Positions 25,021-36,380 of a DNA stretch of 64,000 nt are shown one piece after another (within the stretch, counting starts at the first letter, position 1; every line of letters begins with the position of its first letter). The stretch is from Primulina eburnea (taxonomy: Eukaryota > Streptophyta > Magnoliopsida > Lamiales > Gesneriaceae), in NCBI RefSeq assembly GCF_022965805.1, contig NC_133108.1:21295545-21359544 (forward strand). The letters run 5' to 3'. The notes under the pieces are model-generated. The model was given only the letters and a program-made list of their open reading frames with translations, searched no databases and was not told where the DNA came from. A program made the translations under genes and the position numbers.

Positions 25021-25212
25021 ATGACATTCGGCCCAAATCTTGTGTCCCTCATAATTTGTTTTCCAATTTGATCTCGAACTGGCCCGGCTATAATTACATC
25101 AAGTCATAATCAACAAATCATCTCAGATTACGTTAATTAAATTCTCGGGCATTACAGGAGGGCTGAGACAGATGATATTGATTGTGTACTAATCAGTTTG
25201 ATAATCAGATTT

Positions 25213-27888
25213 ATGCCGCCTAGACGTATACCACAGCCAGAGCAGGGTAGCACATCAGGTGCACAGATGGATGTTACCGCCACGCCGATGGAGACCTTAT
25301 TAAAGAGATTTCAGTCTTTCCATCCGCCTACCCTGAAGGGCACAGAGAGTGCAGTAGAGTGCGAGAGCTGGCTAGATGATATCGAGATGTTATTTGAGTC
25401 TTTGGCATATACTGATGAGCGACGTGTGAAGTTGATAGGACATCAGATGCAAGAGGTTGCAAAGAGCTGGTGGTTGACTACGAAGAGAGCCTTGGAGCAC
25501 CGAGGCATTGACATTACGTGGAAAGTCTTCAAGGATGAGTTCTATCAGCGCTTCTTCCCCGTCTCCTACCGAAAGGATAAAGGAGCTGAATTTGCGAATC
25601 TGAAGCAGGGACAGTGGAATATCGAGGAGTATGTTGCTAAATTTTCTGCATTGCTACGATTTGCACCTCATGTGGCCGGGAACGACGAGGCAGTGGCCGA
25701 TCAGTTCATCAACGGGCTGAACCCCGATGTCTTTACCTTGGTGAACACGGGCCGGCCTAGTACTTTTTCAGAGGCACTGAACCGAGCGAAGGGAGCAGAG
25801 GCTGGCTTGATCAGGCAGCGAGGAGCTTCCTACGGTGTTCAGGGGCAGAGACCGCCACAGTCCACGACCGTACAGTTTCCACCACCTCCTCCTCGTTTCG
25901 ATAGCCGATCTAGTGGTAGTGTCAAGAAGGAATTTCTGAAGGCTAAGGGCAGACAATTTAAGAAATCCGGGAGCAGTTCATCGAGTTCAAGTGGATCTCG
26001 ACAGAGAGGTCAGGGGTCAGATTATAGTGGCGCATATTGTGGTTCGTGCGGAGGGCGACATGCGACGGAGCAGTGTCAAGGAGTTATGGGACGCTGCAAC
26101 ATCTATAGGCAACAGGGACACTTCACTAGAGTTTGTCCCCAGAGAGGTGCATCACGATTCCAGAGTGCAGGGTCCTCAGCACCAGTGCCACAGATGGAGA
26201 GACAGGCATCCTCTGTACACTCCTTTCAGCCACCCTCTACACCGACCCATCAGAGACCAGGAGGTAGTCAGAAGGTGAGTCAGCCTCCCAGACAGCAGGC
26301 ACGTGTTTTTGCCCTGACAGAGGAGCAGGCGCAGGAGGCGCCAGATGACGTCATTGCAGGTAACTGTTTTCTTTGCGGTTATCCTGCATATGTGTTGATA
26401 GACACAGGGGCATCTCATACAATCATATCTGAACATTTTGCATTGAGACATTCGTTGCCTGTTGAGTCGATGTCTACGGTAGTGTCTATAGCTTCTCCGT
26501 TGGGAAGTGGTTTGATATCTGTGACTATCGTTAGACACTGTATGCTTCAGTTTGAGGGGCATGAGATTGATCTTGATTGTGTAGTACTTGGTTTAGCTGA
26601 TTTTGATTGTATAGTTGGCATAGACATGTTAACCAGGTACAGGGCCACGGTAGATTGCTTCCACAAAATTGTCAGATTCAGACCTGATATGACAGATGAG
26701 TGGAAATTCTACGGCAAGGGTTCCAGATCTCGGATTCCCTTAGTATCTGCTCTGACTATGAGTAGATTGCTTCAGAGAGGAGCAGAGGGCTTTCTCGTAT
26801 ATTCAGTAGATTTACTGAAGTCGAGCCCAGCATTGGCAGATTTGCCAGTGGTTTGCGAGTTTGCAGATGTTTTTCCTGACGAGATTCCAGGGCTGCCTCC
26901 AGTTCGAGAGGTTGATTTCAGCATTGATCTTGTGCCAGGCAGTGTTCCTATTTCGAGAGCTCCGTATAGGATGGCACCGATAGAGCTGAAAGAGTTGAAA
27001 GCACAGTTGGAGGATCTTTTGTCCAAGGGATATATCAGACCCAGTGTATCACCTTGGGGTGCTCCGGTGCTTTTTGTTCGAAAGAAAGATGGTTCGATGC
27101 GGTTGTGTATTGATTACAGACAGTTGAACAAGGCGACAGTGAAGAACAAATATCCGTTGCCGCGCATCGACGATTTGTTTGATCAGTTACAGGGATCTTC
27201 GGTATATTCGAAGATTGATTTGAGATCAGGGTATCATCAGCTCAGAGTTAGAGACGTTGATATTCCGAAGACTGCATTCCGAACCAGATATGGACACTAC
27301 GAGTTTATTGTTATGCCTTTCGGTTTGACGAATGCACCAGCGGTGTTTATGAGTTTGATGAACCGCATTTTTCAGAGATATTTAGATGATTTTGTAATTG
27401 TGTTTATCGATGATATTTTGGTGTATTCGACGAGTTTGACTGAGCATGCAGATCACCTGAGGATTGTATTGAAGACTTTGAGAAATGAGCAGTTGTATGC
27501 TAAACTGTCTAAGTGCGAATTTTGGCTGAGACAGGTGGTCTTCTTGGGGCATATTATATCTGGAGAGGGTATTGCGGTAGATCCAAGTAAAGTTGAGGCG
27601 GTGATCAGTTGGCCGAGACCGACTTCTGTGCCTGAGATACGCAGTTTCATGGGTCTAGCCGGGTATTATCATCGTTTTATTCGAGATTTCTCCAGTATAG
27701 CGAAGCCTATCACCCAGTTGACACAGAAGAACATGCCATTCGTATGGTCAGAAGAGTGTGAGAGCAGTTTTGTTGAGCTGAAGAAGAGGCTGACTAGTGC
27801 GCCTATCTTGATGATTCCTTCAGGTACAAGTGAATTCGTTGTATATTGTGATGCATCTCACAGAGGGTTTGGATGTGTTCTTATGTAG
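25213..27888 (+). pseudogene. gag-pol: Element C gag-protease-RT (stops at a TAG in early RNase H)
   Basis: First part of the C polyprotein. The likely start is the ATG at 25213 ([11 protein letters not shown]), as in E, rather than the in-frame ATG at 25198. Gag core about residues 20-190, then a Ser-rich linker. The zinc motifs are [13 protein letters not shown] and [14 protein letters not shown]: in the second the ligand Cys is Tyr (codon 26104-26106). Protease DTG is at 26401-26409, RT follows with FIDD near 27405-27416, and the RNase H start is VYCDAS. A TAG at 27886-27888 replaces a Gln codon kept in E and ends the frame. Sequence continues in the same frame beyond it. Confidence 0.92.
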
Positions 27889-29732
27889 CGAGGGCACGTG
27901 ATAGCGTACGCCTCTAGACAGCTAAAGCCGCACGAGACTCGCTATCCGATTCATGATCTTGAATTGGCGGCGATTGTATTTGCACTCAAGATCTGGCGTC
28001 ATTATTTGTATGGCGAGAAATTCGAGATTTATTCCGATCATAAGAGCCTGAAGTATCTCTTTTCTCAGTCAGAGTTGAACATGAGGCAGCGACGATGGCT
28101 TGATCTGCTGAAAGATTTTGATTGCGAGATCAAATACCATCCAGGGAAGTCGAATGCAGCGGCAGACGCCTTAAGTCGAAAGGTATGTTCTTTGTCCTTG
28201 TCGACTATAGGTGTATCGAATTTAGTAGAAGATTGTTGCTTGTCTGGATTGACATTTGATACAGAGAGTAGACCGTTGCGACTTGCTGCGATTCAGATTG
28301 AGCCAGATCTGATTTTGAGGATCAAAGAAGCGCAGAGGACTGATCCGAGTGTGCAGAAATCGATTGATATGGTCAGAGCTGGACATATCTCAGAATATCA
28401 GGTCAGAGATTCTGTTCTGTATGTGAATAACCGTCTAGTGGTGCCAGATGTTTCAGATTTGAGACGACAGATTATGTCAGAGGCACACGTAATCGGTTCA
28501 GCATTCATCCTGGTGGCAGGAAGATGTACAATGACTTGAAGACGCAATTCTGGTGGAGGCAGATGAAGACAAATATTGCAGAATTTGTGTCTAAGTGCCT
28601 GAATTGCCAACAGGTGAAGGCAGAGAGGAAGAAACCCGGAGGTTTACTTCAGAGTTTGTCTGTTCCTGAATCGAAATGGGACCACATTTCCATGGATTTC
28701 GTGACGAAGTTACCTCGATCTTTGCGGGGCTGTGACGCGATTTGGGTTGTGATAGACAGACTGACCAAATCAGCGTGCTTTATTCCGTACAGAATGACCT
28801 ACCGACACGATCAGATGGCAGAGTTGTATGTCAGAGAGGTCGTCAGATTTCACGATGTGCCGAAGTCGATCGTATCAGATCGTGATCCACGATTCACTTC
28901 TCACTTTTGTCACAGCCTGCAGCAGGCTTTGGGTACGACTTTACACATGAGCACTGCTTATCATCCCCAGACGGACGGACAGTCAGAGCGTACTATCCAG
29001 ACTTTAGAGGACATGCTGAGAGCTCTAGTACTAGATTTTGGTACTAGTTGGCAAGATTCATTGCCGTTGTGTGAGTTTTCATACAATAACAGCTATCAGA
29101 CTAGCATTGAGATGGCACCGTTCGAAGCTTTGTATGGCAAGAAGTGCAGATCTCCTCTGTATTGGGATGATATCTCTGAGGTACCAAAATTGGGGCCTGA
29201 TATGATTCGTGAGATGATCGAGAAAGTAAAGATCATTCAGAAGCGAATGAAGAAAGCGCAGGATAGACAAGCAAAGTACGCCAATGTCAGACGCAGACCG
29301 TTGGTATTTGAGCAGGGAGACAGAGTATTTTTGAAGATTTCACCTTTCAGAGGCGTTGTCAGATTTGGCAAGCGAGGAAAGTTGTCTCCTAGATACGTCG
29401 GTCCGTATGAGATTCTGGAGAAGATTGGCGATAGAGCTTACAGACTTGCTCTTCCTCCTTCACTGTCCGGTATACATGATGTTTTTCATGTATCGATGTT
29501 ACGCAGATATATGCCAGAGAGTTCTCATGTCATTCAACCTGATGAAGCCGAGTTAGATCAGACTCTGAGCTATGTTGAAAGACCGATACAGATTCTTGAT
29601 CGGAAGGAAAAACAGCTCAGAACGAAGACCATTCCGCTTGTGAAGGTTCAGTGGAGTCGTCATGGCATCGAAGAAGCGACTTGGGAGACAGAGTTAGAAA
29701 TGAGACAAAGGCATCCCGAACTATTCAATTGA
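27889..29732 (+). pseudogene. pol: Element C RNase H-integrase-chromodomain (after the stop; one frameshift)
   Basis: Same frame as the upstream part up to about 28488: RNase H ([21 protein letters not shown]) and the linker. A one-base deletion near 28488, in the HPGG region ahead of the integrase zinc site, shifts the frame. The remaining 402 codons (28524-29732) are open: the [10 protein letters not shown] half of HHCC, D (MDFVTKLP), D (VSDRD), E (GQSER), GPF-like region and a full chromodomain ending RQRHPELFN. With two lesions in about 1500 codons the protein cannot be made as one chain. Confidence 0.92.
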
Positions 29733-29797
29733 TGTAAGTATTTTGCTAGTTTGATTTTAATGTTTCTGTATATGCTTGCATTAGTAGAATAGCATGC

Positions 29798-29835
29798 GAT
29801 TTCGAGGACGAAATCATTTCTTAGAGGGGGAGAAA
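29798..29835 (+). other. Element C hairpin and polypurine tract
   Basis: GATTTCG-AGGA-CGAAATC (29798-29815), then AGAGGGGGAGAAA (29823-29835) directly before the 3' LTR. Lies after the pol stop codon, so it is not constrained by coding. Confidence 0.9.
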
Positions 29836-31638
29836 TGTAAGGCTCGAGAATTATAAGTATTGTTGATGTTAGACTTGTATAGATAAGAGTGCATGAATTA
29901 TGAGATTTTGAGCAGCAGGGCCGAAGCCACACCGCCCCCGCGGTGCTAAGACTACCGCACCCGCGGTATATGTGACAGAAAGTTGGTGAATTTGTGCGAA
30001 GCAAGACCGCACCTGCGGTGCTAACAAGACCCTAACCGCGGTGGTGAGACCGCACCCGCGGTCATGCAGTGACCGCACCCGCGGTCATCGTGTTCCAGCA
30101 AATATAACTTGGGCCGAGACATGAGCGCACCCGCGGTGCTAAAGTAGCGCACCCGCGGTGCTGCATGCGCGAATGCCACCTTTCATTTTTATGTTGACAC
30201 ATGGCTTGGGGTATATAAGCTTGCATTGGCACCTCATCTCTTCTCCATTTTCAGCAGCCGAGAAGCAAGAGCAAGGGGAGAGAGTTCACTTCTTTATAGT
30301 CTTTGCACTTGAGATTTTAAGTGGTTTTGTATTCCGATTTTAATTTCGAGGCCGGATTCATGATCCTTGCAACGAGGGCTAGCTAAGGATGTAAGTTCTT
30401 ATATTTCCAGCATGTTTCGAAATTCATATGTTGGGGAAATTATTTTTTGAGTTGAGAAATGTGTTCTTGGTATATCGAGCATCGTAGATTCGTTATCAGA
30501 TTGATTTTCGGATATCGTATGCTATGGGTTCGATTTTCCAGCATGTGTGGATCGAGTAGATACAGATTTCAGCATGGATATTGATGTGTTGATGAGATTA
30601 GGAATGAATTATGATAGATTATCATTGTTTGAGTTGAGCGGTATCAAAGAATTACGCCGTTATGCCGTCAAATTTCATTGAAACCAATGTTAGTTTGGTA
30701 TATTGATTTGCTTGAGACGTATATGACTGAAGTGCACATTGTTTATGCCATTCTAAATTAGTATTGGCTATTGTGAACTCGAGACTTCGATTACGACACC
30801 GATTATTCGACAAGAAAGGTATAATTCATGTGGTCTTGGGATTGCACAACTCGATTCAGATTTGATCCGAGTTTCCCTAAATCACATACTAGATTGTTAT
30901 TACATTGATTATGTAATGTCTTGTTTATTGATTTATATTCGAGTCCTGAGATAGGAGATATTGGCAGACTAGCCAAAACTAGACGTTTCGGTGTATCGAC
31001 GCATAGTAATAGATTTGCTCTATGTGCAGACCCTCGATACAGAGTTGACCGAAGTCTAGGAATAAGACGTACCGTTGCCCCGAGTGGTTGGGTAGGTAAC
31101 AGACCGTCTTATTCACACGGGATCCCTAGATTAGAAATGAGTCGAGTCAAGAGTTAAATGTTGAATACAGATTTTTATTCTTCTACATGTTTAGATTTAC
31201 ATTCATGTTACTTGTTATATGCTATGCATTTGTATATGATATTTACATTGCATGCATCCATGTTTTATACTGGGATATGTTCTCACCGGAGTTATCCGGC
31301 TGTTGTCGTGTCTGTATGTGTGCATGGCAACAGGTGGGGCAGGATCTGGGTCTCGAGCTAGATGAGAGATGGATGATAGAGTGGAGATCTCGGGCGTTGC
31401 AGATTACTAGTGGTTCCTACTAGACTTGTACTTATGATTGTAGTTGGCATGTAAACACTAGTGTATGTTTGTAGTAAACAGATATGTATTTACATAATGT
31501 TGTTTATTTAATATGAAGACATGTTATGCTTTAATTATACATTTGAATTAGTGTTAAAAGCAAATTTTTGACCCACATTTCCGAACAAAGATCCAATTAA
31601 ATCCCCAAAAGAATTGAGTTAGAGCCCGGGTCCCCACA
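29836..31638 (+). repeat. Element C 3' LTR (1803 bp)
   Basis: Partner of 14935-16692. The extra length is mostly two additional dyad units. Followed by TSD ATCCA at 31639-31643. Confidence 0.95.
29931..30396 (+). promoter_or_regulatory. LTR promoter module of C (3' LTR)
   Basis: Eight dyads (29931-30161) against six in the 5' LTR; TATATAAG at 30212-30219; GTAAGT at 30391-30396. Confidence 0.7.
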
Positions 31639-31643
31639 ATCCA

Positions 31644-31978
31644 GATCTCAAGTCGATCTTGGAATACACCGAAGAACCCTGCAACTGATCAAATAAATCA
31701 TCAATACGAGGCAATGGATATTTATTCTTTACCGTTGCCTTGTTCAGTTGCCGATAGTCGATACAAAGTCTCATCGACCCGTCTTTCTTCCTCACGAACA
31801 GTACTGGAGCACCCCAAGGAGACACACTCGGTCTAATGTACCCCTTGGCCAGTAAATCCTCCAACTGTTCTTTCAGTTCTTTCAATTCGATCGGTGCAAT
31901 CTGGTATGGAGCTCTCGAAATCGGGACGGTTCCTGGCATCAATTCTATGCTGAAGTCTATCTCTCGAATCGGAGGCAA
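31644..31978 (-). pseudogene. pol: Element E RT N-terminal part, cut by element C
   Basis: Encodes the protease-RT linker and the first half of RT ([44 protein letters not shown]). It breaks exactly at the C insertion, and the next RT residues are found at 14929 on the far side of C. It is in a different frame from the upstream gag-protease because of a one-base deletion near 32005-32012. Confidence 0.9.
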
Positions 31979-33633
31979 TCCAGAAATCTCATCTGGAAAG
32001 ACATCAGCAACTCACACACCACTGGCAAATCCGCCAATGATGGGCTCGATTTCAGTAAATCAACTGAATATACCAGGAATCCATCCGCTCCTTTCTGCAA
32101 CAATCGAGTCATATTCATTGCAGATATCAAAGGAATTCTAGAACGAGAACCCTTACCATAAAATTTCCACTCCTCAGCCATCTCAGGTCTGAATCGAACT
32201 ATCTTGTGGAAACAATCGACTGTAGCTCGGTACTTGGTCAACGTATCGATACCGATAATACAATCAAAATCAGATAAACCAAGCACAATACAGTCTAACT
32301 CAATCATATGCCCATCGTACTGCAGTATACACGATTTAACAGATTTTACTGACATCCAACATGTCCCTAACGGCGAAGAGACAGACATTACTGCAGACAA
32401 TGACTCAATAGGCAACGCATGACTCAATGCAAACCTTTCAGAAATAAAAGTATGCGATGCACCAGTGTCAATCAGCACATATGCAGGATAACCAGAAATA
32501 AAACAGTTACCTGCCACGACATCATCAGGTGCATCATGTGCCTGCTCCTCAGTCAAAGCGAATAATCGGGCCTGCTGTCGAGGAGGCTGGCTCGCTGTCT
32601 GGCTCCCTCCTGGCCTCTGCTGTGACTGAGTAGACGGTGCTGGCTGGAAGGAATGAAAGGCAGAAGATCGTCTTCCTATCTGAGCCGCAGATCCAGACGA
32701 CTCAGCAGCCTGAGATCCCTGGGCACCACGCTGTGGACACACTCGGGCAAAGTGTCCATGCTGGTTACAGATGCGGCAGTTGCCGAACACTCCTCTGCAC
32801 TGATCTGTGGAATGCCTCCCTCCACAAGTGCTACAGTAGGGTCCTATGTAAATCTGGCCCTGACCAGTCAGTCTAGAGCCACTCGAACTGGATGAACTAC
32901 TTCCAGCTTTCTTGAATTTCTTCCCCTTAGCTTTCAGGAAGTCTTTCTTCCCACTACCACTGCCGCTCTCAAATCGGGGAGCTGGTGGAGGTAGCTGTGA
33001 TCTCGGTACTGAAGGCACAAACGAAGCCTCTTTCTGTCTTATCAATCCGGATTCGGCTCCCTTAGCTCGGTTCAGAGAATCAGTGAAATTGTTTGGCCTT
33101 CCGGTATTCACCAAGGTAAACATTTCAGGATTTAGACCATTTATGAACTGGTCTGCAACGGCCTCATCACTCCCAGCCACATGAGGGGAAAATCGGAGCA
33201 GAGTAGAGAACTTATCCACATAATCCTCAATGTTTAACTGGCCTTGTTTCAAGTTTGCAAACTCGGCTCCCTTGTCCTTCCTATATGAAACTGGAAAGAA
33301 CCGTAGATAAAATACAGTCTTAAACACATTCCAGGTAATGGCCGTACCTCGTAATTCCAAAGCCCGTTTTGTCGTGTTCCACCAGTGTTTAGCAACGTCA
33401 TGCAACTGGTGTCCGATCAGTTTCACCCTCTTTTCCTCAGTATATTCCAAAGATTCGAACAACGATTCAATATCGTCCAACCAACTCTCACATTCTACGG
33501 AATTCTCCGTTCCTTTCAAAGTCGGTGGATGGAATGTCTGAAATCTTTTCAGCAATTTCTCCATTGCTGTAGGTGTCACATCCATGGGAGGATTTGAGGT
33601 ACTCCCATGTTCTGGCATTCTTCTCGGAGGCAT
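31957..33633 (-). pseudogene. gag-pro: Element E gag-protease (558 aa before the frameshift)
   Basis: Starts MPPRRMPEHGS at 33633, about 220 nt after the PBS. The gag core has [24 protein letters not shown] and [16 protein letters not shown]. Both zinc motifs are intact (CSTCGGRHSTDQC, CRICNQHGHFARVC). Protease carries [11 protein letters not shown] and ends DFDCIIGIDTL. After VVCE the frame shifts and runs into nonsense. Up to that point the coding is clean, which made this copy the reference for judging damage in C, D and J. Confidence 0.92.
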
Positions 33634-33856
33634 ATCTGATAGCCAAAAGGGTTAGCAAGTCCAACAATAATCCTGTTTCAAGCCTCCTCGGATCATCTTA
33701 CAGCTGATCCATTCCAATAATATACAATACCATATCAATATCAGATAATTCAGGTTGCATATATTAAAACAGGAATCAGGCTAGCAATCAAAAGCAGGAA
33801 AGAAAACCTCAATCTACCCCGCTCACTAGCTCCTATCTCAGTCTCAAGGATCTATG

Positions 33857-33868
33857 GCTCTGATACCA
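33857..33868 (-). other. Element E primer-binding site (tRNA-iMet)
   Basis: The minus strand reads TGGTATCAGAGC, 5 nt inside the 5' LTR. Confidence 0.94.
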
Positions 33869-35380
33869 CCTGTTGTGGGGACCCGGACGCTAATCAAGTT
33901 CTTAATCATAATTGGGACTAATTAATCAATTAAAAACAGGGTATAATTTTTTTTTTTTTATATGCGGAACGTAGTGAAATTAAACCATATACACATATCA
34001 GTATATAAAATACAAGTCCTGTATTACAACACATTTATTCAAACTAGGGTTTGACAACTACTATCAAGTGTTCAACCCTATCTCTAGTACAAGTCCGGTG
34101 CCACCACTCTAATCACGATCTCTCTCTTCATCTCCTGGACCCTGATCATGTCCTATCTGTTGTCAAGTACACATACAGACAAGACAACAGCCGGATAAAC
34201 CGGTGAGAATATACTCCCAGTATAAATCAACGAAACATGAAATCATATAAACAATATAAAGCATGTAATCAGGTAACAGATATATGTAACAAAGTCTGAA
34301 ACATAATCAATATCAAACTTTCGACAATACTCGTAGCTACATCATTCAGACTAGACTCAATCCTAGTCTAGGGATCCCGATTCCAGAAGTTGGCATGCGT
34401 ATATCGACTAGCAGTAATAGAAAAGACTCCAGTTCTATCCACGCCGATATGGTATCGATCAACAGTAATAGAAAAGACTCCATTTCTATTCACATCGATA
34501 CGGTATCGATTACCAGTAATAGAGGAAGCTATTATTCTATCCACATCAATATAGTAACGATTAACAGTAATAGAAGCAACTCTAATTCTATCCACATCGA
34601 TATGACATCGATTAACAGTAATAGAAGAGCTACTAATCTATCCACATCGATACAATACTGATTAACAGTAGTAGAAAAAGCCACCATCCTATCCACATCG
34701 ATAGCCAAACATCCTGTGACAGTCTTTGGCACAACCGCCAATACACCATCTTATGACATCGTGCAATGTGCCCGTGGTGATCCCACCACTAACGGCACTT
34801 CTGTCATAAGATTACTCTTCTAATACCTATAATCTATAACTCAAGAAAACAAGTATATCAATCAATAAATGCAATATCAATGCAATAAAGTAAAGTATGT
34901 GATTTAGGAAAACCCAAGTCTAAACCGACTCAAGTCCATCTCCCAATACCACATTGACTTATACCTTTCTTTCGTCGGTTCCTGGCTCAGTCCAAGTCTT
35001 GAACTCAAAGCCTGTCTGGTATTGACAATATCAATAATCCCATATCAATATACCAGTCAATATCATAACAATCTGATCAATCTGGATTTAATTCAAAATC
35101 AACGGTATAACGGTACCATTTCAGTATTCTCGTTAATACTACATCATCAGATAACAGTTACAATCCATAACTCCTATTTAATACAATCTGTAATCCCGTC
35201 ACAATTCAAATCTGTCCGGTATAACTCAATATACCCTAAAAATCAATAACCATTCCATAATCAGTCTGTTTCTCAATTTGACTTCTATTATACGATGTCT
35301 AACATGTCAAGAACATCATATATGAATCCTATTCAATTCTGACAATAGCATAATTTCAAAGCATGTCAAAACGTAGCAAA

Positions 35381-35544
35381 ACTTACGTCAAAGTGTAGCC
35401 TACGTCTATAGGATTTCAGTACTGAAGTCGGATTACAATTCAGACGGATGGATTTCTCAGAAAAGGCGTAAGGATTTTCGGTGAACTTTTTCGAGCTTCT
35501 TTCTTGGTTTCCTTCTTTCTGAATCATAAAACAATGAAGGATAC

Positions 35545-35608
<64 letters not shown>

Positions 35609-35833
35609 AATGGTTCGGTTGAAGAAACGTGGCATCATTTCACATATTTCGGTCGGCGCTCGAGCGGTAATAAACTACCGCTCGAGCGCGGCAGTTTCTG
35701 TCCAACTCCTTTCCTGGTTGCACATTGGCGCTCGGGCGGTCACAATCTACCGCCCGGGCGCCACAGTATCTGCCCGAATCATTTTCCTACTGAACATTGG
35801 CGCTCGGGCGGTCGTAATCTACCGCTCGGACGC
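35381..35833 (-). promoter_or_regulatory. LTR promoter module of E (5' LTR), with a perfect 14-bp inverted repeat
   Basis: Array 35833-35656. The unit at 35656-35689 has perfect 14-bp arms (GCGCTCGAGCGGTA and its complement) around a 6-nt loop. The TA tract is 35606-35546 (61 nt), and GTAAGT is at 35386-35381. Confidence 0.65.
35546..35606. repeat. (TA)n microsatellite at TATA position, E 5' LTR
   Basis: 61 nt of TA against 20 nt in the 3' LTR. Confidence 0.95.
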
Positions 35834-35964
35834 CACTACTTCTGTCCAAAACTTACACAAGTTATATGAACTCTTATTTCGTGTCCCGATTAATCCTTTC
35901 GTAATCATATCAAATTATAAATCAATAATTACCGATTACTAGGATTAAATTTCCGGGCATTACA

Positions 35965-36375
35965 TATATCTACGTTGCACAATAGGCCAAATGTCAATTT
36001 TCCCTTCTGCATGTCTCGCGCATATGCGCGCCTTAACCTCGCGCATATGCCCGAGACCTACTGTTGCAACATGTGACTTCCTCGATAACTCGCGCATATG
36101 CGCGCCTCACTTTCGCGCATATGCACGAGGTTCTCTGGACTCGGTCTGCACAGCTCGCGCATATGCGCGCCATCACGTCGCGCATATGCGCGAAACTCTC
36201 TGTCCCTTTTGTGCATGTGCGCCCGTCTTGTCGCGCATGTGCGCGAATGGTACTGTCCTCACACATATCTTTTCACATGTAATCTTATTTCGTGTCCCGA
36301 TTAATCCTCTCATAATTATATCAAATTATAAATCAATAATTACAGATTACTTGGATTAAATTTCCGGGCATTACT
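35965..36375 (-). repeat. Solo LTR F, second part
   Basis: Continues F after element E: TATATC, then a dyad array, then GGGCATTACT at 36375 and TSD TTGGC at 36376-36380. The terminal CA has become CT. Confidence 0.78.
36015..36245 (-). promoter_or_regulatory. Dyad array of LTR F
   Basis: Four units, each of two CGCGCATATGCGCG-type palindromes about 8 nt apart, at roughly 55-bp period. In sense it lies about 50 bp upstream of the TA repeat into which E inserted. Confidence 0.65.
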
Positions 36376-36380
36376 TTGGC

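Larger units (their letters stand above)
16897..25156 (-). mobile_element. Element D: young non-autonomous gag-only LTR element
   Basis: An 8.26-kb minus-strand element. 5' LTR 22865-25156, PBS 22848-22859, gag 21498-22394, decayed pol remnant 19237-21497, hairpin and polypurine tract 19199-19236, 3' LTR 16897-19198, TSD GGAGG. By eye the LTRs differ by only two substitutions (near 17275 and 17577) and by the length of the TA repeat (36 against 26 nt), so this is the youngest insertion of the nest. Gag is open while pol is unreadable, a structure like the TR-GAG elements known in plants. It must borrow enzymes from an autonomous relative. Confidence 0.93.
22865..25156 (-). repeat. Element D 5' LTR (2292 bp)
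   Basis: Partner of 16897-19198, followed by TSD GGAGG at 25157-25161. Confidence 0.96.
14935..31638 (+). mobile_element. Element C: chromovirus inserted in the RT gene of E, split by D
   Basis: A plus-strand element with every landmark. 5' LTR 14935-16692, PBS 16698-16709, leader 16693-16896 and 25162-25212 (D lies between), gag-pol 25213-29732, hairpin 29798-29815, polypurine tract 29823-29835, 3' LTR 29836-31638, TSD ATCCA. The LTRs differ at roughly eighteen bases seen by eye plus dyad copy number, so C is older than D, which agrees with D being inside it. The polyprotein has one nonsense codon and one frameshift. Confidence 0.95.
10394..35964 (-). mobile_element. Element E: chromovirus inserted in the TA-repeat of LTR F, itself split by C
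   Basis: A minus-strand element. 5' LTR 33874-35964, PBS 33857-33868, gag-protease 31957-33633, RT start 31644-31978, then C inserted at TSD ATCCA, then RT-RNase H-integrase-chromodomain 12458-14929, polypurine tract 12328-12345, and 3' LTR 10394-12327. The 3' LTR lacks about the first 119 bp of plus-strand LTR sequence present at 33874-33992. The right flank begins TATAT, consistent with insertion into a TA repeat. Several frameshifts are present, so it is dead. Confidence 0.88.
33874..35964 (-). repeat. Element E 5' LTR (2091 bp, complete)
   Basis: TGTGGGGACC at 33874 to GGGCATTACA at 35964. Partner of the truncated 10394-12327. The hairpin block is at 34157-34203. Confidence 0.93.

Noticed and set aside
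36015..36245. CRISPR-like appearance of regularly spaced short palindromes
   Set aside because: Plant nuclear context, spacers are themselves repeated, no cas genes; the array is part of an LTR.
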